In this document: positions 1 to 10,532 of the stretch, one piece after another | Layout of the letters: each line of letters starts with the position of its first letter | Numbering within the stretch: the first letter of the stretch is position 1 | NCBI GenBank assembly: GCA_021014325.1 | Contig: CM037474.1 | Coordinates: forward strand, 893,001 to 957,000 | Direction of reading: 5' to 3' | DNA: 64,000 nucleotides | Source of the DNA: Plazaster borealis | Lineage: Eukaryota > Echinodermata > Asteroidea > Forcipulatida > Labidiasteridae | Translations under genes and position numbers: made by a program | Notes under the pieces: generated by a model | What the model was told of the DNA's origin: nothing | What the model saw: only the letters and a program-made list of their open reading frames with translations | Databases searched by the model: none

Positions 1-495
1 TAGCTGCTACCTGGGATGAGCCCTTTAAGCAACCTTTTTGAAATGTTGAAGGTTATGGCAACCACTTTTACTTTTAAAAATGTCTTAGTTGAATTTGCCA
101 TGTCATAAAACATATTATTAGACACTACAATCATGAGAATCGGACAATGTTAACTGTGTTAGTGAATTTGACTACCAGTCAAAAGTGCGTTGACCTTTCG
201 ACGTTTTAGACCATAGCGCCTTCATTTAAGGTCGGAGGTACCCCCAAACTATACATTTTTGGAATCCTCACGACCAGACGAGTAATTTGATATGCATATC
301 AACACGATTAGAATATATTTGAATTTTGACCCCTGTGTGACCTTTGTTGACCCCTCCCGGAAATGCCTGACATTTTCAAGGGGGCAGCCCAAGTCAAAAT
401 TGTTTGGTATTCATCAGGGAACACAAAAACACGTTCAAACCTTTGTTCCCAGAATTTGGTCACGGGACCTACAGGCTGGTCTCCTACTATACTGG
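1..495. other. Unassigned AT-rich sequence
   Basis: I see no coding exon, RNA gene or clear repeat boundary here. Short open frames near the right edge run into the 29-bp minisatellite and come from it. The last 20 or so bases before the array resemble the sequence before the larger array at 7046, so the two arrays share a left flank. Confidence 0.4.
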
Positions 496-607
496 GAACT
501 ACTGGGTTACACAGTGGAAGTACATGGCTACTGGGTTCCGCAATGGAAGTACATGGCTACTGGGTTACACAATGGAAGTACACGGCTACTGGGTTACACA
601 ATGGAAA
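496..607 (+). repeat. Short 29-bp minisatellite array (about 4 units)
   Basis: About four tandem units start with gctactgggttacac or the variant gctactgggttccgc. They are the same family as the long array at 7046-8911. Both flanks are shared: the left junction reads gggaactactgggtt at both places, and the right side (608-665) matches 8910-8972, including a downstream ggataatattctg. The two loci are therefore copies of one larger segment, one of which expanded or the other contracted. Open frames through it are by-products of the unit having no forward stop codon. Confidence 0.9.
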
Positions 608-907
608 TAAAGTTTTTCAAAAACTCTAGTTTTTGAAAATTGGGGTGTTTGGATAATATTCTGGCATTTACCCCCAACTTTAAGAAAATGGGTTACGTTA
701 TCTACTTGGAAAAACCACCAAATATTATGTATGCCCTACAGTGATAAATTACATATTGATAAATTACATATTATTTACATTACATTCTGATTTCTTCGCG
801 AAATTATTCACGTGCTTCGACTCAGATAATCTGCTCCTCCATTTCTGATCATTTCTATACGAATTCTGTACAGCTGGAGAGCGGTGGGCTTTGTCGTGCA
901 TTAAGGG

Positions 908-1135
908 AACTTGTACTTTGCATCACAAAGAAACAATTCAAATTCACAATAGTTGCTAGGGACCATGCGTTGACAACAGTCTTGAACATGTGTACTAGGC
1001 TGGAGTATTGCAAGCGAGTAAGAGGGGGAGAGAGAAAGTGATCAGATGATTTTTGAATCAAGATCGAGCTACATCGTGTGAGAAGTGATCGTGCCTCTGT
1101 AATATCGTCACCAGGCATAGCTATGCAGCTATAAG
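908..1135 (+). repeat. Dispersed repeat, copy A
   Basis: This stretch is a diverged direct copy of 4160-4385; shared landmarks are gtactttgcatca, gtgtactaggctggag and gtgagaagtgatcgtgcc. A related piece lies in reverse orientation at about 6800-6960. It looks like part of an old transposon end. No coding capacity is visible. Confidence 0.75.
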
Positions 1136-1604
1136 AGACACAATTAAGGCAGCAGTTTTTTTAAGACAATATTATTTTTCTAGTCATATTAGACAATCCC
1201 TCCTCATGGTAGGAGTGCTTATTCATTTTCTGCTCCTTCTCAGCTTTTAAATCTGTCTTTTTTACGCCTTTCTGGCCGTCATCCACCCTCTTATGTACAT
1301 TATATCTCTTAATTGGGCGCCCAAGGCTACGGATTGTGCAATTTGTTTGCTGTTGTTGCCCGGAAAGACTGTCATTTGATGCCTTTTTTTAAAGCAGTTT
1401 TGCGAGTTTTTGCCCAGTTCAAATTTGTACACTGTTTGCCTACATTTTTCATCATGGCATGAACTTAACTTTGGAATCATTTCTAAACCAATTTGTACCA
1501 TCTCTCGCAACCATTCAAAGTTCATGTTCACTGCTAAAATCATGTTTAACCACTTGTGTGTCATCTCTCTGTGGTCTAGTGGCGATTTTCGTAAGAGTTT
1601 AGCC
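1136..1604. other. No gene recognised
   Basis: Overlapping short open frames occur on both strands, but none has a recognisable domain, splice context or codon signal. I see no structured repeat. Confidence 0.35.
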
Positions 1605-1990
1605 TTGCATAGTGATCGGTTTCAAGATGGAGCATTTTCAGAATTAATGTTTTACTTGATTCGATATCTGATAAAATGCTTACAACAGTAAATCTTATTT
1701 TGTTTGCAGATTATTCACTGATTGAAGAGCAGTATATTTATCATGGGCAAAGCCTACTTCATCGTCAGCAGATGTTACTATCAAGGTCAACTTGGATTGT
1801 CTAGTTTTGGGAGGGATGTGCATCACTCCCTCCTTGTCTGAGGTATGTTGAGATAGTTGATTCTTCAAAGTCAAGTGTTGAAACACTACGCTTGGGCTAA
1901 CTATATATACTTAAATTATCTAAGACGCAGCGGCCATTTACACATCCTAAAAGATAGCGACCCTCAAGACTGCATCTTCAAAGATTAAAA
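1605..1990 (+). repeat. Dispersed repeat, copy B
   Basis: This is a diverged direct duplicate of 3676-4012. Shared landmarks are gcatagtgatcggtttcaa, gattattcactgattga, gatgtgcatc followed by ccctccttgtc, and gtggccctcaa (here gcgaccctcaa). Indels separate the copies, so the duplication is old. Confidence 0.75.
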
Positions 1991-2624
1991 TGCCCACGTC
2001 CTACTCTCAATGACAATTTTACCAATGTAGCGAAGTACCAATGCTTAAATTATTGCAGATATGACTTGTACAACAACTAAATGTCATAAACAGTTTGAAG
2101 CAAATTAAAAAGCCATGCTTGACATGATTTTAATTGGGTTGCCCTGATGGTGTGACAGGTCTTGCTGGTACTAGCATGGATGATGATGACATGAAAAGAG
2201 ACGACAAAGATGAAGATGAAACAAGGGTTTGGTGAACATGATAAAAAGGTGTGAAAATAGAAATAGAGTAATTTCTCATTTTATGACGGACCGCAACCAA
2301 AAGATCACCCTTAGAAGTTGTTGTAGGCGATAATAAACATCAACCTTCAAGAAAAATGAGGCCAATGAAGGAATAGGAATTATAGTACCATTAAAGCAGA
2401 GTAGGACGAAAAACAAAGAAGGAACTTATGGAAGAATTAACTTGACAAAAAATAAGTAAAGTAGAAACGCAATTAATGTTTAAAAAGAAAGATAGTAAAG
2501 AGTGGTATTTTGTAACAAAACTTAAAGAAAAAGATTGTAGTTAAATTAAAGGAAAATATATTTAAAATTTAAAGAAAATATGTGTAAAGTTAAAGAAAAC
2601 TTTTTAAAACATTTTATAGGAATA
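1991..2624. other. Purine-rich unassigned sequence
   Basis: The stretch 2170-2590 is strongly A/G-rich on the plus strand, with runs such as gatgatgatgacatgaaaag and many aaagaaa words. A short frame there would encode an acidic Asp/Glu/Lys-rich peptide that stops quickly. I regard this as composition and not as a gene. Confidence 0.35.
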
Positions 2625-3460
2625 TTTTCCAACCTGATGATTATTCAACTGTCATACTTATTCCCGAGCCGAAGTTGTTCCAACATTAAAACTTTCCAAG
2701 CTCATGTTGTGCTCTTAAATCCTCAAAACTTCCCAACCTTCTGATTTTCCAACATGCAATATTTCAAAGCCATTTTTTGCTGACTTTTAAATTTTCCCAC
2801 GGCTGATGTTGCCCGGTCCCTTCCAAAGCTTGGCAATGTAACGATTTCTCAACTTTCAGTTTGTTTCAAGCTGATGTTGTGCTGTCCTTAAACTTTTCCA
2901 AGCACATTTATGAAACATTTATGAATGTCTCTTAAAAACTTGCCAACCTTATGATTTGTAATAATGTGATTGATAATGTCATATATGATTTGATTTTGTC
3001 TAGGTTGCTAGGCTGGTTGTTTCTTGGACAGGTTTTGCTGCTGACAGCTCAGATAATGAAAGCATGCCAACATGGAACATGAGAATATCGGTGAGGGACG
3101 CAAACTGTTGTGCCATCTCTTAAATTTTTTCCACAGTGTATCGTTGTACAGGTCCTCAAAAACATTGCAACCTTTTGATTTTTTAACTGTCATTTTGTTC
3201 CTGAGTTGACATTGTGCCAATACTTATCATGCCCCTCAAAAACTTGCCAATCTGATTGTTCAACTGTCAAATTATTCTAGAGCCGATGTTGTACCGTGTT
3301 TGGTTTTTCTTGAGGCTCAAGTTCTCTAGTCCCCCAAAATTTGCCAATCTTATGATATTTCACCTCTTAAACTGTTCACGAGTGGAACTTGTACCTTATC
3401 TTACATTTTCCCAAAACATGTTGCCCAGTCCACCAAAACTTGCGAAACAAAGTGAGCCTA
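2625..3460 (+). repeat. Degenerate tandem repeat of about 60 bp
   Basis: A diverged motif recurs many times: aacttgccaacct, then gattttccaactgtca, then a gagccgatgttgtgcc-like end. Good examples start near 2625, 2725, 2940, 3165 and 3240. Spacing varies and one unrelated stretch interrupts it. Two reverse-orientation copies lie at 9125-9310, beyond the minisatellite. Confidence 0.6.
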
Positions 3461-3675
3461 TGTACTGCCAATTTCCGTCCGTTCGTCCGTCTGTCCGAGT
3501 TTAGTGTGAATGTTAAAGTTTATATGAAAATCAACTTTTAAGTATTGAGTTGTTTTATGGAATCCAAAATCCTAAAGTGAGATAGAACATTGTACAGTGA
3601 CAGTCATGTTTTGTGGTTCTCAACCATGTTTTTAAAGGAAATTATAAAGTTTGGGGATACAAAAAATGCTAGGCT

Positions 3676-4012
3676 AAACATTGCATAGTAATCGGTTTCA
3701 AAATGGAGCATTTTCAGAATCAATGTTTTACTCGATTCAACATTTTATAAAATATTTACTACAGTGTAGGTTATCTTGTGTGTAGATTATTCACTGATTG
3801 AAAAGCATTATCCTCAAACTGGATTGTCATGTTTTGGGATAGATGTGCATCCCCTCCTTGTCAGAGGTCCGTTAAAAAGGTGAATTTTTCTTAGTGTTGA
3901 AACCCTACACCTAGCATCTCGTTATCGGACGTATCTATGCCACACCGGCAATGTACAAATGCTAAAAGAAAGTGGCCCTCAAATTATTTTCAAGACTGCC
4001 TTTCCAAGTAGC
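3676..4012 (+). repeat. Dispersed repeat, copy B'
   Basis: Second copy of 1605-1990 (see that entry). It precedes copy A' (4160-4385), while copy B follows copy A (908-1135), so the order of the two blocks is reversed between the duplicates. Confidence 0.7.
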
Positions 4013-4088
4013 TGCGTAATCCCATAATGTTATTTAGCAGTTCTCTGAATCATTAATTCCTCCATTATGTTACCCAGTAATTCTCAAT

Positions 4089-4505
4089 AGCAGCGTTAAG
4101 TGATGCATGGAGCATGCAGCATACAGCCCATTGCTTAAAACAATGGTTGTCATGTACAAAGCAAAATGTACTTTGCATCATAAAGAAACGATTCAAATTC
4201 GCAATAGTGTCTAGGGACCTGTAGTGACAACACTCACGAACAGGTGTACTAGGCTGGAGTATTGCAGGGGGGGGGGTAGGTGATCAGATGATTTTTGAAT
4301 CAAGATCGATCTTCTTGGTGTGAGAAGTGATCGTGCCTCTGTAATATCGTCAATAGGCATGTTATAGTATACAGGTAGCTACAGCAGACAATATTAAGGA
4401 TTATTTGTTTAGTCTCATATGGGAGATTATATTCATGGCATCTGTTGATAGAGATTAGAGACACACCAAAGCAAGACAAATAACATAATAAACAAAAAGT
4501 TTATT
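4089..4505 (+). repeat. Left inverted repeat of a 2.9-kb block
   Basis: This arm matches the reverse complement of 6733-6968, with indels. The outer end here is agcagcgttaagtgatg and the right arm ends, read inward, agcagcgtttagcgatg. Further shared words are gtgagaagtgatc and tagagattagagacaca. The arms enclose a MITE and a Ty3/gypsy-like pol remnant. Copy A (908-1135) is a solo version of part of this arm. Confidence 0.65.
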
Positions 4506-4771
4506 CCTTTGTCTATTTATTATTGTTAAATTATGACATTTATAACATAAACTAATGTACAAAGATTGAAATAGAGGACGCAACGTTGGCATATGCAGCC
4601 GTCTGAGCATTAAATATGCAGAAATAATATTGATACAAAGCTGTCATTTTGGTGTTTTTTTTAAGATATAGTAACCAAAATCACAGCACGAAAATATTGC
4701 ATCAAATGGCTTGAATTGTGCCTTCATTTTCATTTTTTCCCCCAACTTCTCAACTGGGGCACATCCCCCTT

Positions 4772-5146
4772 AAAGGCACTGAACACATTTGGTAATTGTC
4801 AAAGACCAGTTTTCTCACTTGGTGTATCCCAACATATGCATAAAATAACAAGCCTGTGAAAATTTGGGCTCAATTGGTCATCCAAGTTGCAAGAAAATGA
4901 TAAAAGAAAAAACACCCTTGTTGTACAAATTTGTGTCTTTCAGACAGGAATAAAAGGCTTCTTGCAAGAATCTTTTATTATTTTAGTGAGAAATTACCTA
5001 TTTCTCAAAAGCTACGTTACTTCAGAGGGAGTCGTTTCTCACAATGTTTTATACTATCAACAGCTCTCCGTTGCTTGTTACCAAGTAAGTTTTTATGCTA
5101 ATAATATATATTTTGAGTTATTACCAAACGTGTACACAGTGCCTTT
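4772..5146 (+). mobile_element. MITE, family 1 (aaaggcactg termini)
   Basis: The termini are inverted repeats: aaaggcactgaacac plus atttggtaat at the left, and attaccaaacgtgtacacag plus tgccttt at the right. Other copies are 39435-39804 (same strand) and 35710-36112 (reverse), about 370-400 bp each. There is no coding capacity, so it is non-autonomous. The open frame crossing it is shared with the other copies and belongs to the element, not to a host gene. Confidence 0.85.
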
Positions 5147-5195
5147 AACCCTTAAGACTTCCTCCTGCCTCGCTGCGCGACGGACGCTGATGTTA

Positions 5196-5224
5196 AAAAA
5201 ATAAAAATAAATAAATAAATAAAT
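5196..5224 (+). repeat. Simple repeat (aaat/aata)n
   Basis: A short run of aaat-type units lies just after the MITE. Confidence 0.8.
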
Positions 5225-5229
5225 GCTGT

Positions 5230-6240
5230 GCAAACTCGCTCACAAAAACAAGCAACCCCTAATGCTAAAAGTACCTGATGGGTTACCTGAAATCGACAAA
5301 GATGAGATTCAAAATGCACAAGCTAAAGATTCGACATTAAATCACATCCGACATCTAGCTGAAAATGGTGACAAGCGGATCAATAGATATATGGAACTTC
5401 ATGATTTCTTTATCTAAGATGATTTGATTTATCTGAGAACTTTATTCTCCAAATAGATCATAGTGATATGTGCCACCAACCGTGAACTCGTAGTTCTGCA
5501 GAAATTTTGAATTCATGTAATGAAATCAGCTCATGGGTCAGTGTTGGGCAGACACCAAGGTCCAAAGAAACCAACAGACAAGGTGTCAAGTAATTTTTCT
5601 GGCCTGGAATTTGACTCAAACATTTTACATTACTGCTGATCATGCGACATTTGCCACAGAACGGTTTCAACAGGCAGTCACCAAAGTACCCTTAGTTTCA
5701 ATACGGACCATCGATGCACCATTTCAAAGAGTCACTAAGATTGGCACCTTCCAACCAATGTCCTAATGCGGGAATCTTTATAAACTAACTTTGGTAGATT
5801 TTGCAACCCCATAACCAGAAGCTATCTTAATTGCCTAGTATAGAGACAACGAGAGTAGCAGAAGCAATGGTGACTAAAACAAAAACGACATATCAGTCCG
5901 TGCTTGAAGTTTGAACTTTGCGAAAGACCCAATGAGACCTGCAAACTTGCACAAACAGAACCAAGCAAAGCGACTGAAAATACGAAGCTAAACTACAACA
6001 TCAAAGCCCGTGCTAGATCATTCAAGAAAGATGATTATTTCCTACTGTAGCTCACAACAGATCATAACAAATTATTGTTGTAATGGAAGGGTTCATTCCC
6101 CATCCTAGAGAGAGTAGGAAATCTTGACTACAAAATTGACATCAACGGCAATAGTAAAAAATTCTATGCAAACTTGCTACAAAGATACATCACGAATGTG
6201 AACAGCCACTGGATATGTCAGAAAATCAGAATAAAAATAA
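5230..6240 (+). pseudogene. Decayed Ty3/gypsy-like pol fragment (integrase region)
   Basis: Translation shows scattered remnants of the integrase half of a Ty3/gypsy-type pol. At about 5265-5440 there is a linker-like stretch with DSTLNHIRHLAENGDK and FFI, then a stop. At about 5525-5690 there is an HHCC zinc-binding region (AHGS, GRHQG, HYC, SCDICHRT). At about 6020-6165 there is a C-terminal integrase-like stretch (QWKG-like WKGSFPILERV, YKIDINGN). Stops and frame breaks interrupt every part, and no RT, protease or LTR is evident in place. The fragment sits between inverted repeats 4089-4505 and 6733-6968, unusual for an LTR element and possibly a nested insertion. Family assignment is inferred from motifs only. 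Confidence 0.6.
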
Positions 6241-6732
6241 TTATAAAGCATTAGATAATGCGGAACTTATCCTGCTTTCAACGCTTGACGCACTAGCAAC
6301 AATAGCTGAATGTCAAAATTAGTTAACAAAAACCTAGACTCTGCTTGTAAATAAACACATGTATCTTGGATCAGTGTCCAGATCAGACCTCGGTTTGAAA
6401 TACGCCCGAGCTCGGAACCATCTATAATATTAAAACAATCAAGGATTCCAGGAATACACGATCGCATTTGCTCAAATTACTTCCTTTAAATTCAATATTT
6501 AACAAAATCATGAAGCCTTCTAATCGAAACGAGCCAAATATCAGTGTCCCTTAATAAGACAGTACTTATCATCGGTGGCATAATCCCATAATTCATTCTT
6601 ATTTACAAGCCAGTTTGAGGTAATAACTCTTTCATTTCAATCAAACAATCTGCTATTCGTTTTTCAAATAATTGTGATATCAATGGCTCTCAATACTACC
6701 ATGTGATTCTTAGAATTAAACAATTATAAACT
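6241..6732. other. No gene recognised
   Basis: AT-rich sequence between the pol remnant and the right inverted repeat. A short minus-strand open frame has no recognisable domain. It may be further decayed retroelement. Confidence 0.35.
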
Positions 6733-6968
6733 TACGGTTGTTATGTTGTGATGTGTCTCTAATCTCTATGTGGCAACATTGGCCCTACAGATAATGTCTA
6801 ATAAGACTGTACAAATAGTTCTGTCTTCAAAAAAATCGCTGCCATAATTTTGTCTCCTATAGCTGCATAGCATGATCACTTCTCACACCATGTAGCTCTA
6901 TCTTGAATAAAGATCTTAAGCAATAGCAAACTAAAGCTGCCTGCTGCATACATCGCTAAACGCTGCTA
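6733..6968 (-). repeat. Right inverted repeat of the 2.9-kb block
   Basis: Reverse-complement partner of 4089-4505 (see that entry). It also matches part of 908-1160 in reverse. The 29-bp minisatellite begins about 80 bp further right. Confidence 0.65.
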
Positions 6969-7045
6969 CAGAGATTTACTGGTTGACACATCAGGGATTA
7001 AGGTTTCATAGAACTGCTGAATTACATAATGGGACTACACAGCTG

Positions 7046-8911
7046 CTGGGAACTACTGGGTTACACAGTGGAAGTACATGGCTACTGGGTTCCGCAATGG
7101 AAGTACATGGCTACTGGGTTACACAATGAAAGTACACATGGCTACTGGGTTACACAATGGAAGTACATGGCTACTGGGTTACACAGTGGAAGTACATGGC
7201 TACTGGGTTCCGCAATGGAAGTACATGGCTACTGGGTTACACAATGAAAGTACACATGGCTACTGGGTTACACAATGGAAGTACATGGCTACTGGGTTAC
7301 ACAGTGGAAGTACATGGCTACTGGGTTACACAGTGGAAGTACATGGGTACTGGGTAACACAATGAAAGTACACATGGCTACTGGGTTACACAATGGAAGT
7401 ACATGGCTACTGGGTTACACAATGGAAGTACATGGCTACTGGGTTACACAGTGGAAGTACATGGCTACTGGGTTACACAGTGGAAGTACATGGCTACTGG
7501 GTTACACAGTGGAAGTACACGGCTACTGGGTTACACAGTGGAAGTACATGGCTACTGGGTTACACAATGGAAGTACATGGCTACTGGGTTACACAGTGGA
7601 AGTACATGGCTACTGGGTTACACAGTGGAAGTACATGTACACGGCTACTGGGTTACACAATGGAAGTACATGGCTACTGGGTTACACAGTGGAAGTACAT
7701 GGCTACTGGGTTACACAGTGGAAGTACACGGCTACTGGGTTACACAGTGGAAGTACATGGCTACTGGGTTACACAGTGGAAGTACATGGCTACTGGGTTA
7801 CACAGTGGAAGTACATGGCTACTGGGTTACACAGTGGAAGTACATGGCTACTGGGTTACACAGTGGAAGTACATGGCTACTGGGTTACACAGTGGAAGTA
7901 CATGGCTACTGGGTTACACAATGGAAGTACATGGCTACTGGGTTACACAGTGGAAGTACATGGCTACTGGGTTACACAATGGAAGTACATGGCTACTGGG
8001 TTACACAGTGGAAGTACATGGCTACTGGGTTACCCAATGGAAGTACATGGCTACTGGGTTACACAGTGGAAGTACACGGCTACTGGGTTACACAGTGGAA
8101 GTACATGGCTACTGGGTTACACAATGGAAGTACATGGCTACTGGGTTCCGCAATGGAAGTACATGGCTACTGGGTTACACAGTGGAAGTACATGGCTACT
8201 GGGTTCCGCAATGGAAGTACATGGCTACTGGGTTACACAGTGGAAGTACATGGCTACTGGGTTACACAGTGGAAGTACATGGCTACTGGGTTACACAATG
8301 GAAGTACATGGCTACTGGGTTACACAGTGGAAGTACATGGCTACTGGGTTACACAGTGGAAGTATATGGCTACTGGGTTCCGCAATGGAAGTACATGGCT
8401 ACTGGGTTACACAATGGAAGTGCATGGCTACTGGGTTACACAGTGGAAGTACATGGCTACTGGGTTACACAGTGGAAGTACACGGCTACTGGGTTCCGCA
8501 ATGGAAGTACATGGCTACTGGGTTCCGCAATGGAAGTACATGGCTACTGGGTTACACAATGGAAGTACATGGCTACTGGGTTACACAGTGGAAGTACATG
8601 GCTACTGGGTTACACAGTGGAAGTACACGGCTACTGGGTTACACAGTGGAAGTACATGGCTACTGGGTTACACAGTGGAAGTACACGGCTACTGGGTTAC
8701 ACAATGGAAGTACATGGCTACTGGGTTACACAATGGAAGTACATGGCTACTGGGTTACACAGTGGAAGTACATGGCTACTGGGTTACACAGTGGAAGTAC
8801 ATGGCTACTGGGTTACACAATGGAAGTACATGGCTACTGGGTTACACAATGGAAGTACATGGCTACTGGGTTACACAGTGGAAGTACATGGCTACTGGGT
8901 TACACAATGGA
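7046..8911 (+). repeat. 29-bp minisatellite, about 64 units
   Basis: Direct tandem array of a 29-bp unit starting gctactgggttacac and ending with gtggaagtacatg. Variants intermix: acacag or acacaa or ccgcaa in the middle, and catgg or cacgg at the end. A few units are 31 bp (about 7135, 7255, 7372) and one near 7635 has a 6-bp insertion. Because 29 is not a multiple of 3 and the unit has no forward stop in any phase, all three plus-strand frames stay open for 507-557 codons, each encoding the same 29-residue repeat (MATGLHSG..., ..WVTQWKY). The reverse strand has stops in the unit. I see no promoter, splice site or flanking exon to support translation. Confidence 0.95.
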
Positions 8912-9124
8912 AATAAAGTTTTCAAAGACTCTTCTATTACTCCAATAGGGGTGTTCGGATAATATTCTGACATTGATGAAGGCTCTTGTCCAGGATGGAT
9001 ACTGCTCTTTAATCAGGGACAAATCTGCAAACAAAATAAGACACACAGCATTTCCATCAAATGTCACCAAATAAGACATGATATCTGGAAAGTTTCTTGT
9101 CTTGTAAATGGTCACTTGGTAAAA
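8912..9124. other. Minisatellite right flank
   Basis: Positions 8910-8972 match 608-665, the right flank of the short array. The rest shows no feature. Confidence 0.5.
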
Positions 9125-9310
9125 TATTTAAGAGTTGGAAAATCATTAGGTTGGCAAGTTTTGAGGGACTGGGAAAAATTTGTGAGTTAAAAAAACAAAC
9201 CCCAAAAAACAAACAGAAGGCAACTCATCAAATTTGAAATAATTTGAGAGTTGACAAATCAATAGGTTGGGAAGTTTTGAGGGACTAATTAAAATGTTTT
9301 ACGAAAATTC
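9125..9310 (-). repeat. Inverted copies of the 60-bp repeat
   Basis: Two units, near 9130 and 9250, read gttggaaaatcattaggttg and gttgacaaatcaataggttg, each followed by caagtttt or gaagtttt and gagggact. They are the reverse complement of the motif repeated at 2625-3460. Confidence 0.6.
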
Positions 9311-10020
9311 AAGAGAAGGGACAGTATCATTAGAACCTAGAGTTACATAACAAAAACAAGGTGTTCTGCATGACGCATTACAAAAAGTTGGTAAGCCGCG
9401 AGTCTCACATTCAGACATGTTAAACTTGTTGTATTATTGACACTGTGCATGTACAGTTTGGAGCCTGTCTATTTTGTGCGCGCATCCATCACTTGAAACC
9501 ACACATTGGAATCCGGACCGTAATTTGCTTTCAAAATGCATTTTGTTTAAGGAGAAAAAGCGGGTGTATTAGTTTAACCAAACAACAATATAAATACCTT
9601 AAAACTGTCTTAAGAATCTAAAGAACCAGGAACTTGTATGATATTTTTTATTTTCGGATCGTTTGTAACTTCAAAGGCGTTCGATTAAAGCAGTATCGAC
9701 TTTCAGCATACCATGCCAGCTAACCGTCCATTGGAAAAGCGTTAGAGGTCATGATACCTTGCATGACTGTATCAGATTTACAAAGGCGGGTGTTTTTTTA
9801 ATAAACATTGATACAAAAGTATTACATATAGTAAGATAAAGGTTTTCTTCTAATGTTTCCGACATGATATTTTGTATACACTGTCACAGAAACAAGCAGT
9901 CAACAACAAACCGTTGACCTATGTATGCTTTATACAGTATCTCTGTGGAGCGTGTGCACGTGCAATGTACGCGCTTCATGCAAAATGAGACCAGACTATT
10001 TGTAATGGTTAAAATCTTGG
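9311..10020. other. No gene recognised
   Basis: I found no convincing exon, RNA gene or repeat boundary in this AT-rich stretch. Confidence 0.35.
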
Positions 10021-10478
10021 ATGTTACCCCAGCTTGAATAAATAAAAGCTTTATTTCAGCTTGACCAAGCATTTATTGCCCCGTATATATAAAAACTGTA
10101 CCTTTAAGGTGATGTCATGTTACAATTTATTTTGTCATGTTACAATTGATGATGTCATCATTCTTACCAGGAAAACAAACAATAATTTAAGATATTCCGG
10201 GTTGAGTACATGCAAAAGTTCAGCTCAATCGAGAATGTTATTTTGTCGAAAAGGCCTTGAAAAATGCACATTTAAAGTGACGTCATGTAACACTTGATGA
10301 CGTCACCGTGACGTGACCTAAATTTTTTGATGTAAAACATCCCAGCTTAAATACATGCAAAGTTTCAGCTTGATCGCCAAATATTAGCATAGATCTTGTA
10401 AAACACTACCTTTGTGTTGATATTATAGAATTGTTGACGTCATGAAGACGTCACTAAATATTTCATCCATATATGACC

Positions 10479-10532
<54 letters not shown>

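Noticed and set aside
4887..5204. 105-codon gene, repeated at 39550 and (reverse) 35735
   Set aside because: The frame lies within a MITE with inverted ends present three times; substitutions between copies do not favour silent sites and there is no known domain.
5523..5690. Host zinc-finger gene
   Set aside because: The HHCC spacing and neighbouring words fit a retroelement integrase, and stops interrupt it.
7046..8911. CRISPR-like array (29-bp repeats)
   Set aside because: The units are contiguous with no spacers, and the window is clearly animal nuclear DNA.
7275..8962. Repeat protein of 507-557 residues
   Set aside because: Equally long frames exist in all three forward phases and encode the same peptide, which is expected from a stop-free 29-bp unit. 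No exon signals or promoter are visible.
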